Part shown: positions 1-7,319 of the stretch, in pieces | How the letters are laid out: each line of letters begins with the position of its first letter | Position numbering within the stretch: the first letter of the stretch is position 1 | Origin: Bacteroidales bacterium OttesenSCG-928-M11 | Lineage (GTDB): Bacteria > Bacteroidota > Bacteroidia > Bacteroidales > Azobacteroidaceae | Reading direction: 5' to 3' | DNA: 64,000 bases | Assembly (NCBI GenBank): GCA_030265685.1 | Contig: JAJDGO010000001.1 | Location: 1 to 64,000 of the forward strand | The notes under the pieces: model-generated | What the model was told of the DNA's origin: nothing | What the model saw: the letters and a program-made list of their open reading frames with translations, nothing else | The model's database searches: none | Made by a program: the position numbers and the translations under genes

Positions 1-2007
1 GACATTGGAGTCAATGAATTTCAAACCCTTTTTGAACGGTATTTAGAAAACGCAAAAGCGCAAAACCCAGAGGGAACAATTTCCGAAATCCAAGAGAATC
101 AAATAAGAAATGATGTCCTCAATTCTTTAATCTCACAAAAAATAACAGAAAGTTTAACTTCAACTGTTGGATTTGCAGTCGGAGAAGACGAATTAACCGA
201 TTTATTTTTAGGAAATAACGTATCTCCTATTATTCAATATCATTTTTCTAACCCAAATACTGGCGTTGTAGATAAAGATGCAATACGAAACTTCATTATT
301 GCAATGGAAGATGATACTGATTACTCAAACGATCCTCAAGCTGCTTATGACCATGCTTTACAAAAAGCACAATGGGTTGAATTGAGCGATCAAGTAAAAT
401 TACAACAAATCAGCTCAAAATTAAATTCATTCCTAAGTAGTGCTATTGTTTATAACTCGATAGACAGAAAAGCTTTACACGAGAAAAACAAAGTAAAAGT
501 AGACTTTGACTATGTTTCTAAACTATATTCTACTATTCCAGATGAAGGAATTGAAGTATCTGACGCTGAGATCAAAAATCTTTACAACAAAAAGAAAAAT
601 CTTTACCCTCAAGAAGATGCAAAAGTGATTGACTATATCAGAGTACAATTAACTCCAAGTCAAAACGACATCATGGCGGAAAGAGAAAAATTGATGGAAG
701 TTAAAACTCAACTTGAAAATCCGGAAAGAGTAGCTGCTTTAGTTTCCCACACATCAATAATTCCTTACAAAGCAGGTTATCGTTCTTATAGCAGTTTAAC
801 TTCAGAAGAAAAAAGAGTTGTGGATAATAATTCTATCGGCACAATAACTAATCCTACTTTATCGGGTGTATATCTATCAATGTATAAATTCGAAGATAAA
901 AAAAGTGCTCCGGATTCGGTAACATTCAGTATATTACCATTGGGTTCTGCGGTTAACGGTGTTGACTTAACAGCAAAAGCCGACAGTTTAACAAAAGAAA
1001 TCAAAGCAAAATCATTTGCAGAAGTAGCAAAAGTTGAATATGGCGGACAGTTTGATGGATCTTATGGAACACATACTGAACAATCTCTTTTAGAATCTGA
1101 AAACGGATTCTTTACAGTTGCATTCAAAGATGCTTTATTCAATGCTCCATTAAACGAGCCGGTGATGATTAGCATGGATATGAAGGGAACTTTCCTTGTT
1201 CAAGTTACAGAAAAAACCAAACCGGTTGACAAATATAAAGTAGCTTCTATCCGTAAAGAAGTCAGAGCAAGCAGAGAAACAAGAAACGAAGCATATAATA
1301 ATTTGAGTCGTTACATCTCCGAGCACCAAGATCTTCAATCATTCAGAGATAGTGCATCCGTTGCAGGCTATACTGTATATCAAGATGTACAAGTAACGAA
1401 GTCAACTACTAATATTTCCGGAGTTGAATACACTCGCCAAATTGTACAATGGGCTTTCAACAACGAAAAAGGAGCTGTTTCAAATATATTTGAAACGCAA
1501 GACTATAACAATTTGATTGTTGCTGCCGTTAGAGATTTCTATCCAGAAGGAAATCAACCGGTAGAATTAGTACAAGAAACTTTGAAAAGAGAGATCATCA
1601 ATCAAAAGAAAGGCGAAAAGTTAGTTGCCGAGTTGAACGGAAAGAAAGTATCAGATATGCAACAAGCTGCAGAAGCTTTGAACTCGACACCGTCTTCAGT
1701 GAAAGATGTTTCTTTCGGATTAGAATCTCGCATAGCAAATATTGGTAACGAACCTATTATTTATGCAGAAGCTCCTCTTGCTCCGGTAGGTGAAGTTTCT
1801 AAACTTCTAACAGGAAAAAGTGGGGTATATCTACTTTATGTTACTGATAAGAGAGCTAACGATGAAGAGTACAACGACGAACTCATGAAAGCACAAACAG
1901 AAATGCAAAACCAAATGAGATTGAGAAGTATTTTTTCTAACAGCAAGTTCTTGGAAAGCAATCATAAAATTGAAAACAACTCAATCAACTTCCCAATATA
2001 TAGATAA
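1..2007 (+). CDS. PpiD/SurA-type peptidyl-prolyl isomerase, 5' end cut by window
   Basis: The frame is open from base 1, so the protein begins upstream of the window and 668 residues are visible; the first ATG at 304 is internal. The visible part matches the Bacteroidetes PpiD-like family: periplasmic folding factors anchored by an N-terminal membrane helix (which would lie upstream) with SurA-like helical segments and a degenerate parvulin domain. A charged linker with FDYVSKLYSTIP is followed by the parvulin-like part around DNA 900-1220 and a second helical region rich in K, E and Q. It ends in a polar tail without a membrane segment. A hairpin terminator follows at 2026, so the gene is probably transcribed separately from rlmN. 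Family is fairly certain; catalytic activity is not shown. Confidence 0.82.
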   Translation, partial: DIGVNEFQTLFERYLENAKAQNPEGTISEIQENQIRNDVLNSLISQKITESLTSTVGFAVGEDELTDLFLGNNVSPIIQYHFSNPNTGVVDKDAIRNFIIAMEDDTDYSNDPQAAYDHALQKAQWVELSDQVKLQQISSKLNSFLSSAIVYNSIDRKALHEKNKVKVDFDYVSKLYSTIPDEGIEVSDAEIKNLYNKKKNLYPQEDAKVIDYIRVQLTPSQNDIMAEREKLMEVKTQLENPERVAALVSHTSIIPYKAGYRSYSSLTSEEKRVVDNNSIGTITNPTLSGVYLSMYKFEDKKSAPDSVTFSILPLGSAVNGVDLTAKADSLTKEIKAKSFAEVAKVEYGGQFDGSYGTHTEQSLLESENGFFTVAFKDALFNAPLNEPVMISMDMKGTFLVQVTEKTKPVDKYKVASIRKEVRASRETRNEAYNNLSRYISEHQDLQSFRDSASVAGYTVYQDVQVTKSTTNISGVEYTRQIVQWAFNNEKGAVSNIFETQDYNNLIVAAVRDFYPEGNQPVELVQETLKREIINQKKGEKLVAELNGKKVSDMQQAAEALNSTPSSVKDVSFGLESRIANIGNEPIIYAEAPLAPVGEVSKLLTGKSGVYLLYVTDKRANDEEYNDELMKAQTEMQNQMRLRSIFSNSKFLESNHKIENNSINFPIYR

Positions 2008-2025
2008 TATTTCAAAACTATAATA

Positions 2026-2080
2026 ATCATCCCGGACTTGGATTCGACAATATTCGGCCATTTCCGGGATGATATGTTTT
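2026..2080 (+). terminator. Intrinsic terminator after the PpiD-like gene
   Basis: ATCATCCCGGA (2026-2036) is perfectly repeated in inverse at 2063-2073 (TCCGGGATGAT), closing a 26-nt loop, and is followed by ATGTTTTTTG. The stem is strong but the loop is long, so a role as an mRNA 3'-end structure is an alternative. Confidence 0.6.
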
Positions 2081-2089
2081 TTGTAATCC

Positions 2090-3103
2090 ATGAATCAACA
2101 ACCACTAATAGGAAAAACACTCGACGAACTAAAAGAAATCGTCAAAGATTTAAGCTTGCCTTCTTTTACGGCTAAACAAATAGCCGATTGGTTATATGTA
2201 AAAAATGTTTCAACAATCGACGAAATGACTAATCTTTCTCTCTCAACAAGGGAGAAGTTAGGACAAGAATACGCAGTTGGGAAAACAGATTATTTACAGA
2301 AACAAACCTCACGAGATGGAACTGTTAAATATTTATTCCCAACATCAAACGGAAAATCTATTGAAGCTGTCTATATTCCCGACAAAGAAAGAGCCACATT
2401 GTGTATTTCAACTCAAGTTGGTTGCAAAATGAACTGTATGTTTTGTATGACTGGCAAACAAGGTTTTTCCGGTCAACTCTCTTCATCCGAGATTATCAAC
2501 CAAATTCTTTCTTTACCTGAAAAAAACGAGCTTACTAACATTGTCGTTATGGGTATGGGAGAACCGATGGATAACACAAAAGAACTATTCAAAGTATTAG
2601 AAATCATTACCGCCGGCTATGGATTTGCCTGGAGTCCTAAACGAATTACAGTATCAACAGTGGGATTAATACCCGGACTTCGCAGTTTCTTAGACGAATC
2701 AAACTGTCACTTGGCTATCAGTCTACACTCTCCTTATCCGGAAGAACGCTTACGTTTGATGCCGGTAGAAAAAGCTTATCCGACAACTAAAGTATTAGAG
2801 TTGATCAAACAGTACGACTTTGCCCATCAACGAAGAGTATCTTTTGAATACATCTTATTCGGTGGACTAAATGATAGTCTGCGCCATGCAAAAGATTTGG
2901 CGAATCTATTAGAAAGTATTCCTTGCCGTGTCAATCTTATTAAGTATCATGCCATTCCGGGCATTGATCTTCCGGCAACAAACATAGAAATGATGGAACC
3001 TTTCCGTGATTATTTATCTTCGAAAGGGATAATTTCCACAATTAGAACATCAAGAGGCGAAGATATATTAGCAGCCTGCGGCATGTTATCCTCCAAAAAG
3101 TAA
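2090..3103 (+). CDS. rlmN: Dual-specificity 23S rRNA (A2503)/tRNA (A37) C2-methyltransferase RlmN
   Basis: Radical-SAM enzyme that methylates C2 of A2503 in 23S rRNA and of A37 in some tRNAs. The 337-residue protein has the family length. The cluster-binding cysteines are Cys112, Cys116 and Cys119 in GCKMNCMFCMTG, followed by the SAM-binding GMGEPMDN. Near the C-terminus SRGEDILAACGM supplies the conserved cysteine (Cys330) that forms the methyl-transfer adduct. The N-terminal 80 residues form the usual RlmN accessory domain. The stop codon overlaps the start of the next gene by one base (TAATG), so the glycosyltransferase is probably co-transcribed. Confidence 0.97.
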   Translation: MNQQPLIGKTLDELKEIVKDLSLPSFTAKQIADWLYVKNVSTIDEMTNLSLSTREKLGQEYAVGKTDYLQKQTSRDGTVKYLFPTSNGKSIEAVYIPDKERATLCISTQVGCKMNCMFCMTGKQGFSGQLSSSEIINQILSLPEKNELTNIVVMGMGEPMDNTKELFKVLEIITAGYGFAWSPKRITVSTVGLIPGLRSFLDESNCHLAISLHSPYPEERLRLMPVEKAYPTTKVLELIKQYDFAHQRRVSFEYILFGGLNDSLRHAKDLANLLESIPCRVNLIKYHAIPGIDLPATNIEMMEPFRDYLSSKGIISTIRTSRGEDILAACGMLSSKK

Positions 3104-4240
3104 TGAAAGAAGCTTATCTTCATATTATTTCATTCAATATCCCTTATCCTCCTAATTATGGTGGAGTCATTGACGTGTTTTACAAATTAAAAACACTTTC
3201 TGAAAACGGAATCAATATTATTCTTCATACTTACGAATATGGTAGAAAACAGGCGCCGGAATTGGAGAAATATTGCAAAAAAGTGTATTACTATAAACGA
3301 AAAAACAGGATGGAAAAAACAACTTTCCCTCCTACCCTATATAGTTAATAGTAGAAAAGACCCGTCGCTCCTTGCCAACTTGCAAAAAGACGACTATCCT
3401 ATTCTCTTCGAAGGACTACATACTACCTATTTTATCAATCATACTTCGTTAAAGAATAGAATAAAATTGGTAAGAGCACACAATATTGAGCACCATTATT
3501 ACAAAGGACTTTTCCGGAATGAACAATCAATATATCGGAAAACATATTTTCTGATCGAAGCTTTGAAGCTGAAACGATACGAACACAAGCTTATTTACGC
3601 CGATACAATCTTGGCTCTTTCTACTTCGGAAAAAGACTATTTTGCCAAGTATTACGGAAAAGACAAAACAGTTTACCTACCTCTTTTTGCCGACTTACCC
3701 AAACAAGCTCCGACTACAAAAGAAATCGTTCCTCAAGTACTTTATCATGGCGATCTTAGTACTCCGGAAAATATCAACGCAGCAAGTTTTCTTATGCAAA
3801 ATGTAGTACCTCTTGACCAATCGATTTCTTGGATTTTTGCCGGACTAAATCCTGATCCGAAACTTATTCGATTAGCATCACAATATTCGAATATATCTCT
3901 TCGGGCAAATCTTCGGAAAGATGAAATGGATACTTTGATCAAAGAATCGGCAGTCAATATTCTTTACACAAAACAAGTATCCGGAGTCAAACTTAAATTA
4001 CTTAATGCCCTTACGAAAGGCAATCATTGTTTGGCAACAAAAGAAATGACCGAAGGTTCTGGGCTTTCTCGTCTGTGCATAGAAATCTCTCATAATCCGG
4101 AAGAAATAATCCGTACCATCCAATCTTCTCTTATTCAAAAAATAAGCCCCGAAGAAAAAGGCTCTCGCTATTCTACTCTATCTGCCATCTATGATAACAA
4201 TAAGAATGCCCAAATACTGATACGGAATATAAAAGAATAG
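3103..4240 (+). pseudogene. Glycosyltransferase family 4-like gene, frameshifted
   Basis: The start at 3103 gives an N-terminal piece (IISFNIPYPPNYGGVIDVFYK, typical of a GT-B N-domain) that runs into a stop at 3348. The rest of the protein continues in the next frame to 4240. It carries VRAHNIEHHYYKGL, LALSTSEKDYFAKYYG and the C-domain start VLYHGDLSTPENINAASF, all typical of GT4-like transferases of Bacteroidetes. Removing one A from the A6 run at 3300-3305 joins both pieces into about 378 residues with YYYKRKTGWKKQ across the junction. The likely role is sugar transfer onto a lipid- or protein-linked acceptor in the cytoplasm; donor and acceptor cannot be read from the sequence. It may be intact in the living cell if the extra A is an assembly error. 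Confidence 0.8.
3300..3305 (+). other. Frameshift site (A6) in glycosyltransferase gene
   Basis: Six consecutive A bases. The upstream frame reads cga aaa aac agg and soon stops; with five A it reads cga aaa aca gga tgg and continues to 4240. One extra base is therefore enough to explain the break. Confidence 0.8.
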
Positions 4241-4311
4241 CCGGATAGCTGACAGTACAATCCCCCCAACAACTAAATGAACTCGTCTTGCTTTATTATA
4301 TATTTAAATAG

Positions 4312-4372
4312 TTTTCTGTACAGAGAATTAAACTTTTCTGTACAGAGAATTAAACTTTTCTGTACAGAAAAC
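4312..4372. repeat. Family II 22-bp repeat array, three units
   Basis: Two identical 22-bp units (4312-4333 and 4334-4355), each TTTTCTGTACAGA followed by GAATTAAAC, then a terminal TTTTCTGTACAGAAAA (4356-4371), which is a perfect 16-bp palindrome. It lies between the 3' end of the glycosyltransferase gene and the 3' end of the minus-strand tRNA gene. Other copies are at 25449 and 33240. Function unknown. Confidence 0.9.
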
Positions 4373-4471
4373 TATCCAGAAGATTATATAACTTCATCAA
4401 CATCATACAATCTATCGAATCAATTATATTGAGAAAATATTATCAACTATGTTATTGACGAGGAAGATAAA

Positions 4472-4518
4472 TAAAAAAAGGACTTGTATCTGTTTATATT
4501 CAAGATACAAATCCTTTT
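4472..4518 (-). terminator. Terminator of the tRNA-Arg gene
   Basis: Read on the minus strand, AAAAGGATTTGTATCT (4503-4518) pairs with AGATACAAGTCCTTTT (4476-4491) over 16 positions with one G-U pair, and a T-rich tract follows. It sits just downstream of the tRNA. Confidence 0.75.
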
Positions 4519-4529
4519 ATTTTTATTAG

Positions 4530-4603
4530 TGACCCCGACAGGACTCAAACCTGTGACCTTCAGAACCGGAATCTGACGTTCTATTCAACTAAACTACGGA
4601 GCC
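4530..4603 (-). tRNA. tRNA-Arg (anticodon CCG)
   Basis: Reverse complement begins GGCTCCG and ends CGGGGTC plus discriminator A, giving a 7-bp acceptor stem with two wobble pairs. The anticodon arm is TCAGA, loop TTCCGGT, TCTGA, so the anticodon is CCG (codon CGG). The T arm is ACAGG, TTTGAGT, CCTGT. CCA is not encoded. A TATCTTTG promoter element lies 11 bases upstream and a terminator follows. Confidence 0.93.
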
Positions 4604-4613
4604 TTTGCGACTG

Positions 4614-4640
4614 CAAAGATAGGCAAAAAATAAAAACCAA
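4614..4640 (-). promoter_or_regulatory. Bacteroidetes-type promoter of tRNA-Arg
   Basis: On the minus strand TATCTTTG (4614-4621) matches the -7 element TAnnTTTG, with TTG (4638-4640) about 16 bp upstream as the -33 element. Confidence 0.6.
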
Positions 4641-4701
4641 TAAGTAAAACATAATCTTTTTTATAATATTTGACATTTATACTTATAAAATCATTTTTTG
4701 C

Positions 4702-4731
4702 TTGCATAATGAAAATAAATAACTAACTTTG
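4702..4731 (+). promoter_or_regulatory. Bacteroidetes-type promoter of asnA
   Basis: TTG at 4702-4704, a 19-bp spacer and TAACTTTG at 4724-4731 match the -33/-7 pattern. The asnA start codon is about 20 bases downstream, so the leader is very short. Confidence 0.65.
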
Positions 4732-4751
4732 CATATCAATTTTATATAATT

Positions 4752-5786
4752 ATGAGCTATTTAATAACACCAAAAGAATATCAATCAACTCTTAGTAAGA
4801 TTGAAACCGAAAAAGGAATTAAAAAGATCAAAGATTTCTTTCAACAAAATCTTTCTTCCGAATTAAGACTCAGAAGAACTACTGCTCCTCTGTTCGTTTT
4901 GAAAGGACAAGGAATAAACGATGACTTAAACGGAGTAGAAAGAGCCGTATCTTTTCCCATAAAAGAACTTGATGATTCGAAAGCAGAGATCGTACATTCT
5001 TTAGCTAAATGGAAAAGATTGACATTGGCCGACTACGGGATAGAAAAAGGATACGGTATTTATACCGATATGAACGCTATTCGTGCCGACGAAGAACTTG
5101 GAAATCTACACTCTTTATACGTAGACCAGTGGGACTGGGAGCTTATCATTGAAGAATCGGAGCGTAACGTTGCATTTCTTAAGAGCATTGTTGAACGAAT
5201 TTATTCGGCTATTCTTCGAACAGAATACATGGTTTATGAACTTTATTCAAAATTTAAACCCCAACTTCCCCGTAAAATTCATTTTATTCACGCCGAAGAA
5301 TTACTACAATTATATCCTAACTTGACCCCAAAAGAACGAGAAGATAAAATTACGAAAGAAAAAGGTGCCGTATTTATTATTGGTATCGGAGGCAAGTTAA
5401 GCAATGGAGAGAAGCATGATGGACGGGCTCCCGACTATGATGATTGGTCTACTGTAGAAAACGGACTACCAGGTCTGAACGGAGATATTCTTCTTTGGAA
5501 CGATATATTAGGAAGAGCGTTCGAAATATCCTCGATGGGCATCCGAGTTAGCCCAAAAGTATTGGAACATCAACTTAAAGAAGCGGGAATGGAAGATCGT
5601 AAAAATCTTTATTTTCACAAACGCTTACTCAAAGGAGAGCTTCCACTTACTATCGGCGGAGGGATAGGTCAGTCACGTTTATGTATGCTTTTTCTACGAA
5701 AAGCTCATATCGGAGAAATACAGGCAAGTATTTGGCCGGAAGAAATGCGCGAAGAGGCAAGAAAGTACGGGATGAATTTATTTTGA
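4752..5786 (+). CDS. asnA: Aspartate-ammonia ligase (asparagine synthetase A)
   Basis: Makes asparagine from aspartate, ammonia and ATP in the cytoplasm. The 344-residue protein is full length and resembles AsnA, a class II aminoacyl-tRNA-synthetase-like fold. It shows PLFVLKGQGINDDLNG near the N-terminus, the YVDQWDWE motif in the middle, and a C-terminal LTIGGGIGQSRLCMLFLRK that fits class II motif 3. It is a single-gene unit with its own promoter; the next gene starts 56 bp after its stop. Confidence 0.96.
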   Translation: MSYLITPKEYQSTLSKIETEKGIKKIKDFFQQNLSSELRLRRTTAPLFVLKGQGINDDLNGVERAVSFPIKELDDSKAEIVHSLAKWKRLTLADYGIEKGYGIYTDMNAIRADEELGNLHSLYVDQWDWELIIEESERNVAFLKSIVERIYSAILRTEYMVYELYSKFKPQLPRKIHFIHAEELLQLYPNLTPKEREDKITKEKGAVFIIGIGGKLSNGEKHDGRAPDYDDWSTVENGLPGLNGDILLWNDILGRAFEISSMGIRVSPKVLEHQLKEAGMEDRKNLYFHKRLLKGELPLTIGGGIGQSRLCMLFLRKAHIGEIQASIWPEEMREEARKYGMNLF

Positions 5787-5842
5787 TATTCTTTCACTCT
5801 CGGAAAATATACTTACCTTTGGATTTTCTAAAACTAAATTCA

Positions 5843-6703
5843 ATGAAGAAGATTATCTTATTATTCGCATTTCTACTTACTCTTAATGCATTCTCACAAG
5901 AAAACAACTCCAGCAAAGAACAAATATACAAAGCTGATATGGAGAAGTTGACTATTTTAACAGCTCCTGTTCAAGCCAAAGCAAATGTATTGAATCAAGA
6001 AATAGGAAAACAAGGCGACCGAATCAAAACAGACGAAGCATATCAAAGCGAGATGATTGAAAAGTTCTCGGAACTTAATGCGGAAATATCTGTTATTTTG
6101 ATTCAATTTATAAAAGACAATCCTAATTCGCCCGTAAGTCTTGAAGTACTAAGTAGTCTTTCTTCAAGTGAAATCCCGTTTCCGGAGATCGAGTCTCTGT
6201 ACGAATCGCTGAGCAACGAACTAAAAAGCTCGGCAGAAGGTATGGATTTAAAGAAACGCCTCACAAGTATTAAGGCCACAGCCATTGGTTCTATTGCTCC
6301 GGAATTTGTACAACTCGACCCGGATGATAAGCCGATTTCACTAACAGATTTTCGCGGGAAATATGTTTTAATTGACTTTTGGGCCAGCTGGTGCGGACCT
6401 TGTCGCCGAGAAAACCCACATTTAGTCAAAGCTTATGAGCAATTCAAGGGCGAAAGATTTGAGATTTTAGGAGTTTCGTTAGACAATCCCGGACAAAAAC
6501 AAACTTGGCTAAAAGCAATAGAAAAGGATAATCTTACCTGGACTCAAGTATCCGACCTAAAAGGATGGCAAAATGCGGCCGCTCTTCAATACGGTGTAAA
6601 ATCTATTCCTCAAAACTTTTTGATAGATCCCAATGGTGTTATCATCGCGAAAAAACCTAAGAGGGCAAGAACTAATCAAAAAACTGGAAAAAATATTGAG
6701 TAA
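5843..6703 (+). CDS. TlpA-like thioredoxin-fold lipoprotein-type oxidoreductase, shifted C-terminus
   Basis: Periplasmic disulfide oxidoreductase of the TlpA/AhpC-TSA group found widely in Bacteroidetes. I take ATG 5843 because it opens a signal peptide (MKKIILLFAFLLTLNAFSQ); the frame is open further upstream but has no sensible start. Residues 20-145 are a helical DUF4369-like region; residues 150-280 are the thioredoxin domain, with WASWCGPCRRE and the redox pair Cys184/Cys187. The last 18 residues (PKRARTNQKTGKNIE) do not look like the family. Dropping one A at 6650-6655 gives IIAKNLRGQELIKKLEKIL and a stop at 6722, as expected for TlpA, so the printed C-terminus is probably an error. The domain call is firm. 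Confidence 0.88.
   Translation: MKKIILLFAFLLTLNAFSQENNSSKEQIYKADMEKLTILTAPVQAKANVLNQEIGKQGDRIKTDEAYQSEMIEKFSELNAEISVILIQFIKDNPNSPVSLEVLSSLSSSEIPFPEIESLYESLSNELKSSAEGMDLKKRLTSIKATAIGSIAPEFVQLDPDDKPISLTDFRGKYVLIDFWASWCGPCRRENPHLVKAYEQFKGERFEILGVSLDNPGQKQTWLKAIEKDNLTWTQVSDLKGWQNAAALQYGVKSIPQNFLIDPNGVIIAKKPKRARTNQKTGKNIE
6650..6655 (+). other. Probable frameshift site (A6) near the end of the TlpA-like gene
   Basis: Six A bases between gcg and cct. With five, the reading becomes aaa aac cta aga ggg caa and restores a family-like amphipathic C-terminal helix ending at 6722. Confidence 0.65.
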
Positions 6704-6724
6704 AAAAGTAAAGACTGACTAACC

Positions 6725-6754
6725 GTTTGGCACAAATCCTAATTTGTGCCAAAC
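6725..6754. terminator. Hairpin between converging genes
   Basis: GTTTGGCACAAAT (6725-6737) and ATTTGTGCCAAAC (6742-6754) form a perfect 13-bp stem with a 4-nt loop between the TlpA-like gene (+) and the metallopeptidase gene (-). The T tract is poor, so its efficiency is uncertain; it could serve both directions. Confidence 0.65.
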
Positions 6755-6758
6755 CGTT

Positions 6759-7319
6759 TCAAACCTTAGGAGAGATAATATAGTTTTTCAGCTCCCTTCT
6801 TAGTTCGCGAGAATCCCGTTTCAAATGACTATCCAGCAAACTCCAAAAAGCAGGACTATGATTCATCTCTACAGTATGGCAAAGTTCGTGTAAAATTACG
6901 TATTCGATTAAGTGTTCGGGCAATATCATCAAAAAGAAAGAAAGATTAATACTTTTCTTAGACGAACAAGAACCCCAACGAGTACGACTACCTCTAACAC
7001 TAAGTGAGGCATATTCGAAGCCATGAGTTTCGGCCAGATGAGCTATTTTGCCCGGCAAATACGCTTTTGCTTGTTTCCTGAGAGCTTTTTCATCGTAAGG
7101 CGAAGCTACTTTTACCGATTCTTTTTTTAGAGCTTCAATCACTTTTGCCTTATTCTTAAACAAAAAGACTTTAGCAATCAAATAACTTCCTTGTTTCGGA
7201 ACAACAACTATAACCCGATTTTCTTTCACCTTGATGATATAGTTTTTCGCCTTTTCGCTTCTTCGAAACAAAATCTCGCCTAAATCTTTATCCTCTACAA
7301 GCTTTTTTGTTAGCCTCAT
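6759..7319 (-). CDS. YgjP-like (DUF45) zinc metallopeptidase-fold protein
   Basis: The 186-residue protein has the DUF45/YgjP layout: a basic beta-rich N-half, a conserved RGSRTRWGSCSSKKSINLS segment, then the zinc motif HELCH (residues 144-148) with a further histidine in MNHSPAFW (His154). It is predicted to be cytoplasmic, with no signal peptide. A DUF45 gene is often called a metal-dependent hydrolase, but its substrate is not established. Its start overlaps the stop of the ygiQ-like gene by 4 bp (ATGA), so the two are translationally coupled. Confidence 0.88.
   Translation of the reverse strand: MRLTKKLVEDKDLGEILFRRSEKAKNYIIKVKENRVIVVVPKQGSYLIAKVFLFKNKAKVIEALKKESVKVASPYDEKALRKQAKAYLPGKIAHLAETHGFEYASLSVRGSRTRWGSCSSKKSINLSFFLMILPEHLIEYVILHELCHTVEMNHSPAFWSLLDSHLKRDSRELRRELKNYIISPKV

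Noticed and set aside
4312-4372. LexA-type SOS boxes
   Set aside because: CTGTACAG resembles half of an SOS box pair, but the spacing differs from CTG-N10-CAG, no promoter or SOS gene is adjacent, and the tandem 22-bp layout is not that of SOS operators.
5681-5842. Longer start for the TlpA-like gene
   Set aside because: The extra 54 residues overlap asnA, have no similarity, and would bury the signal peptide.
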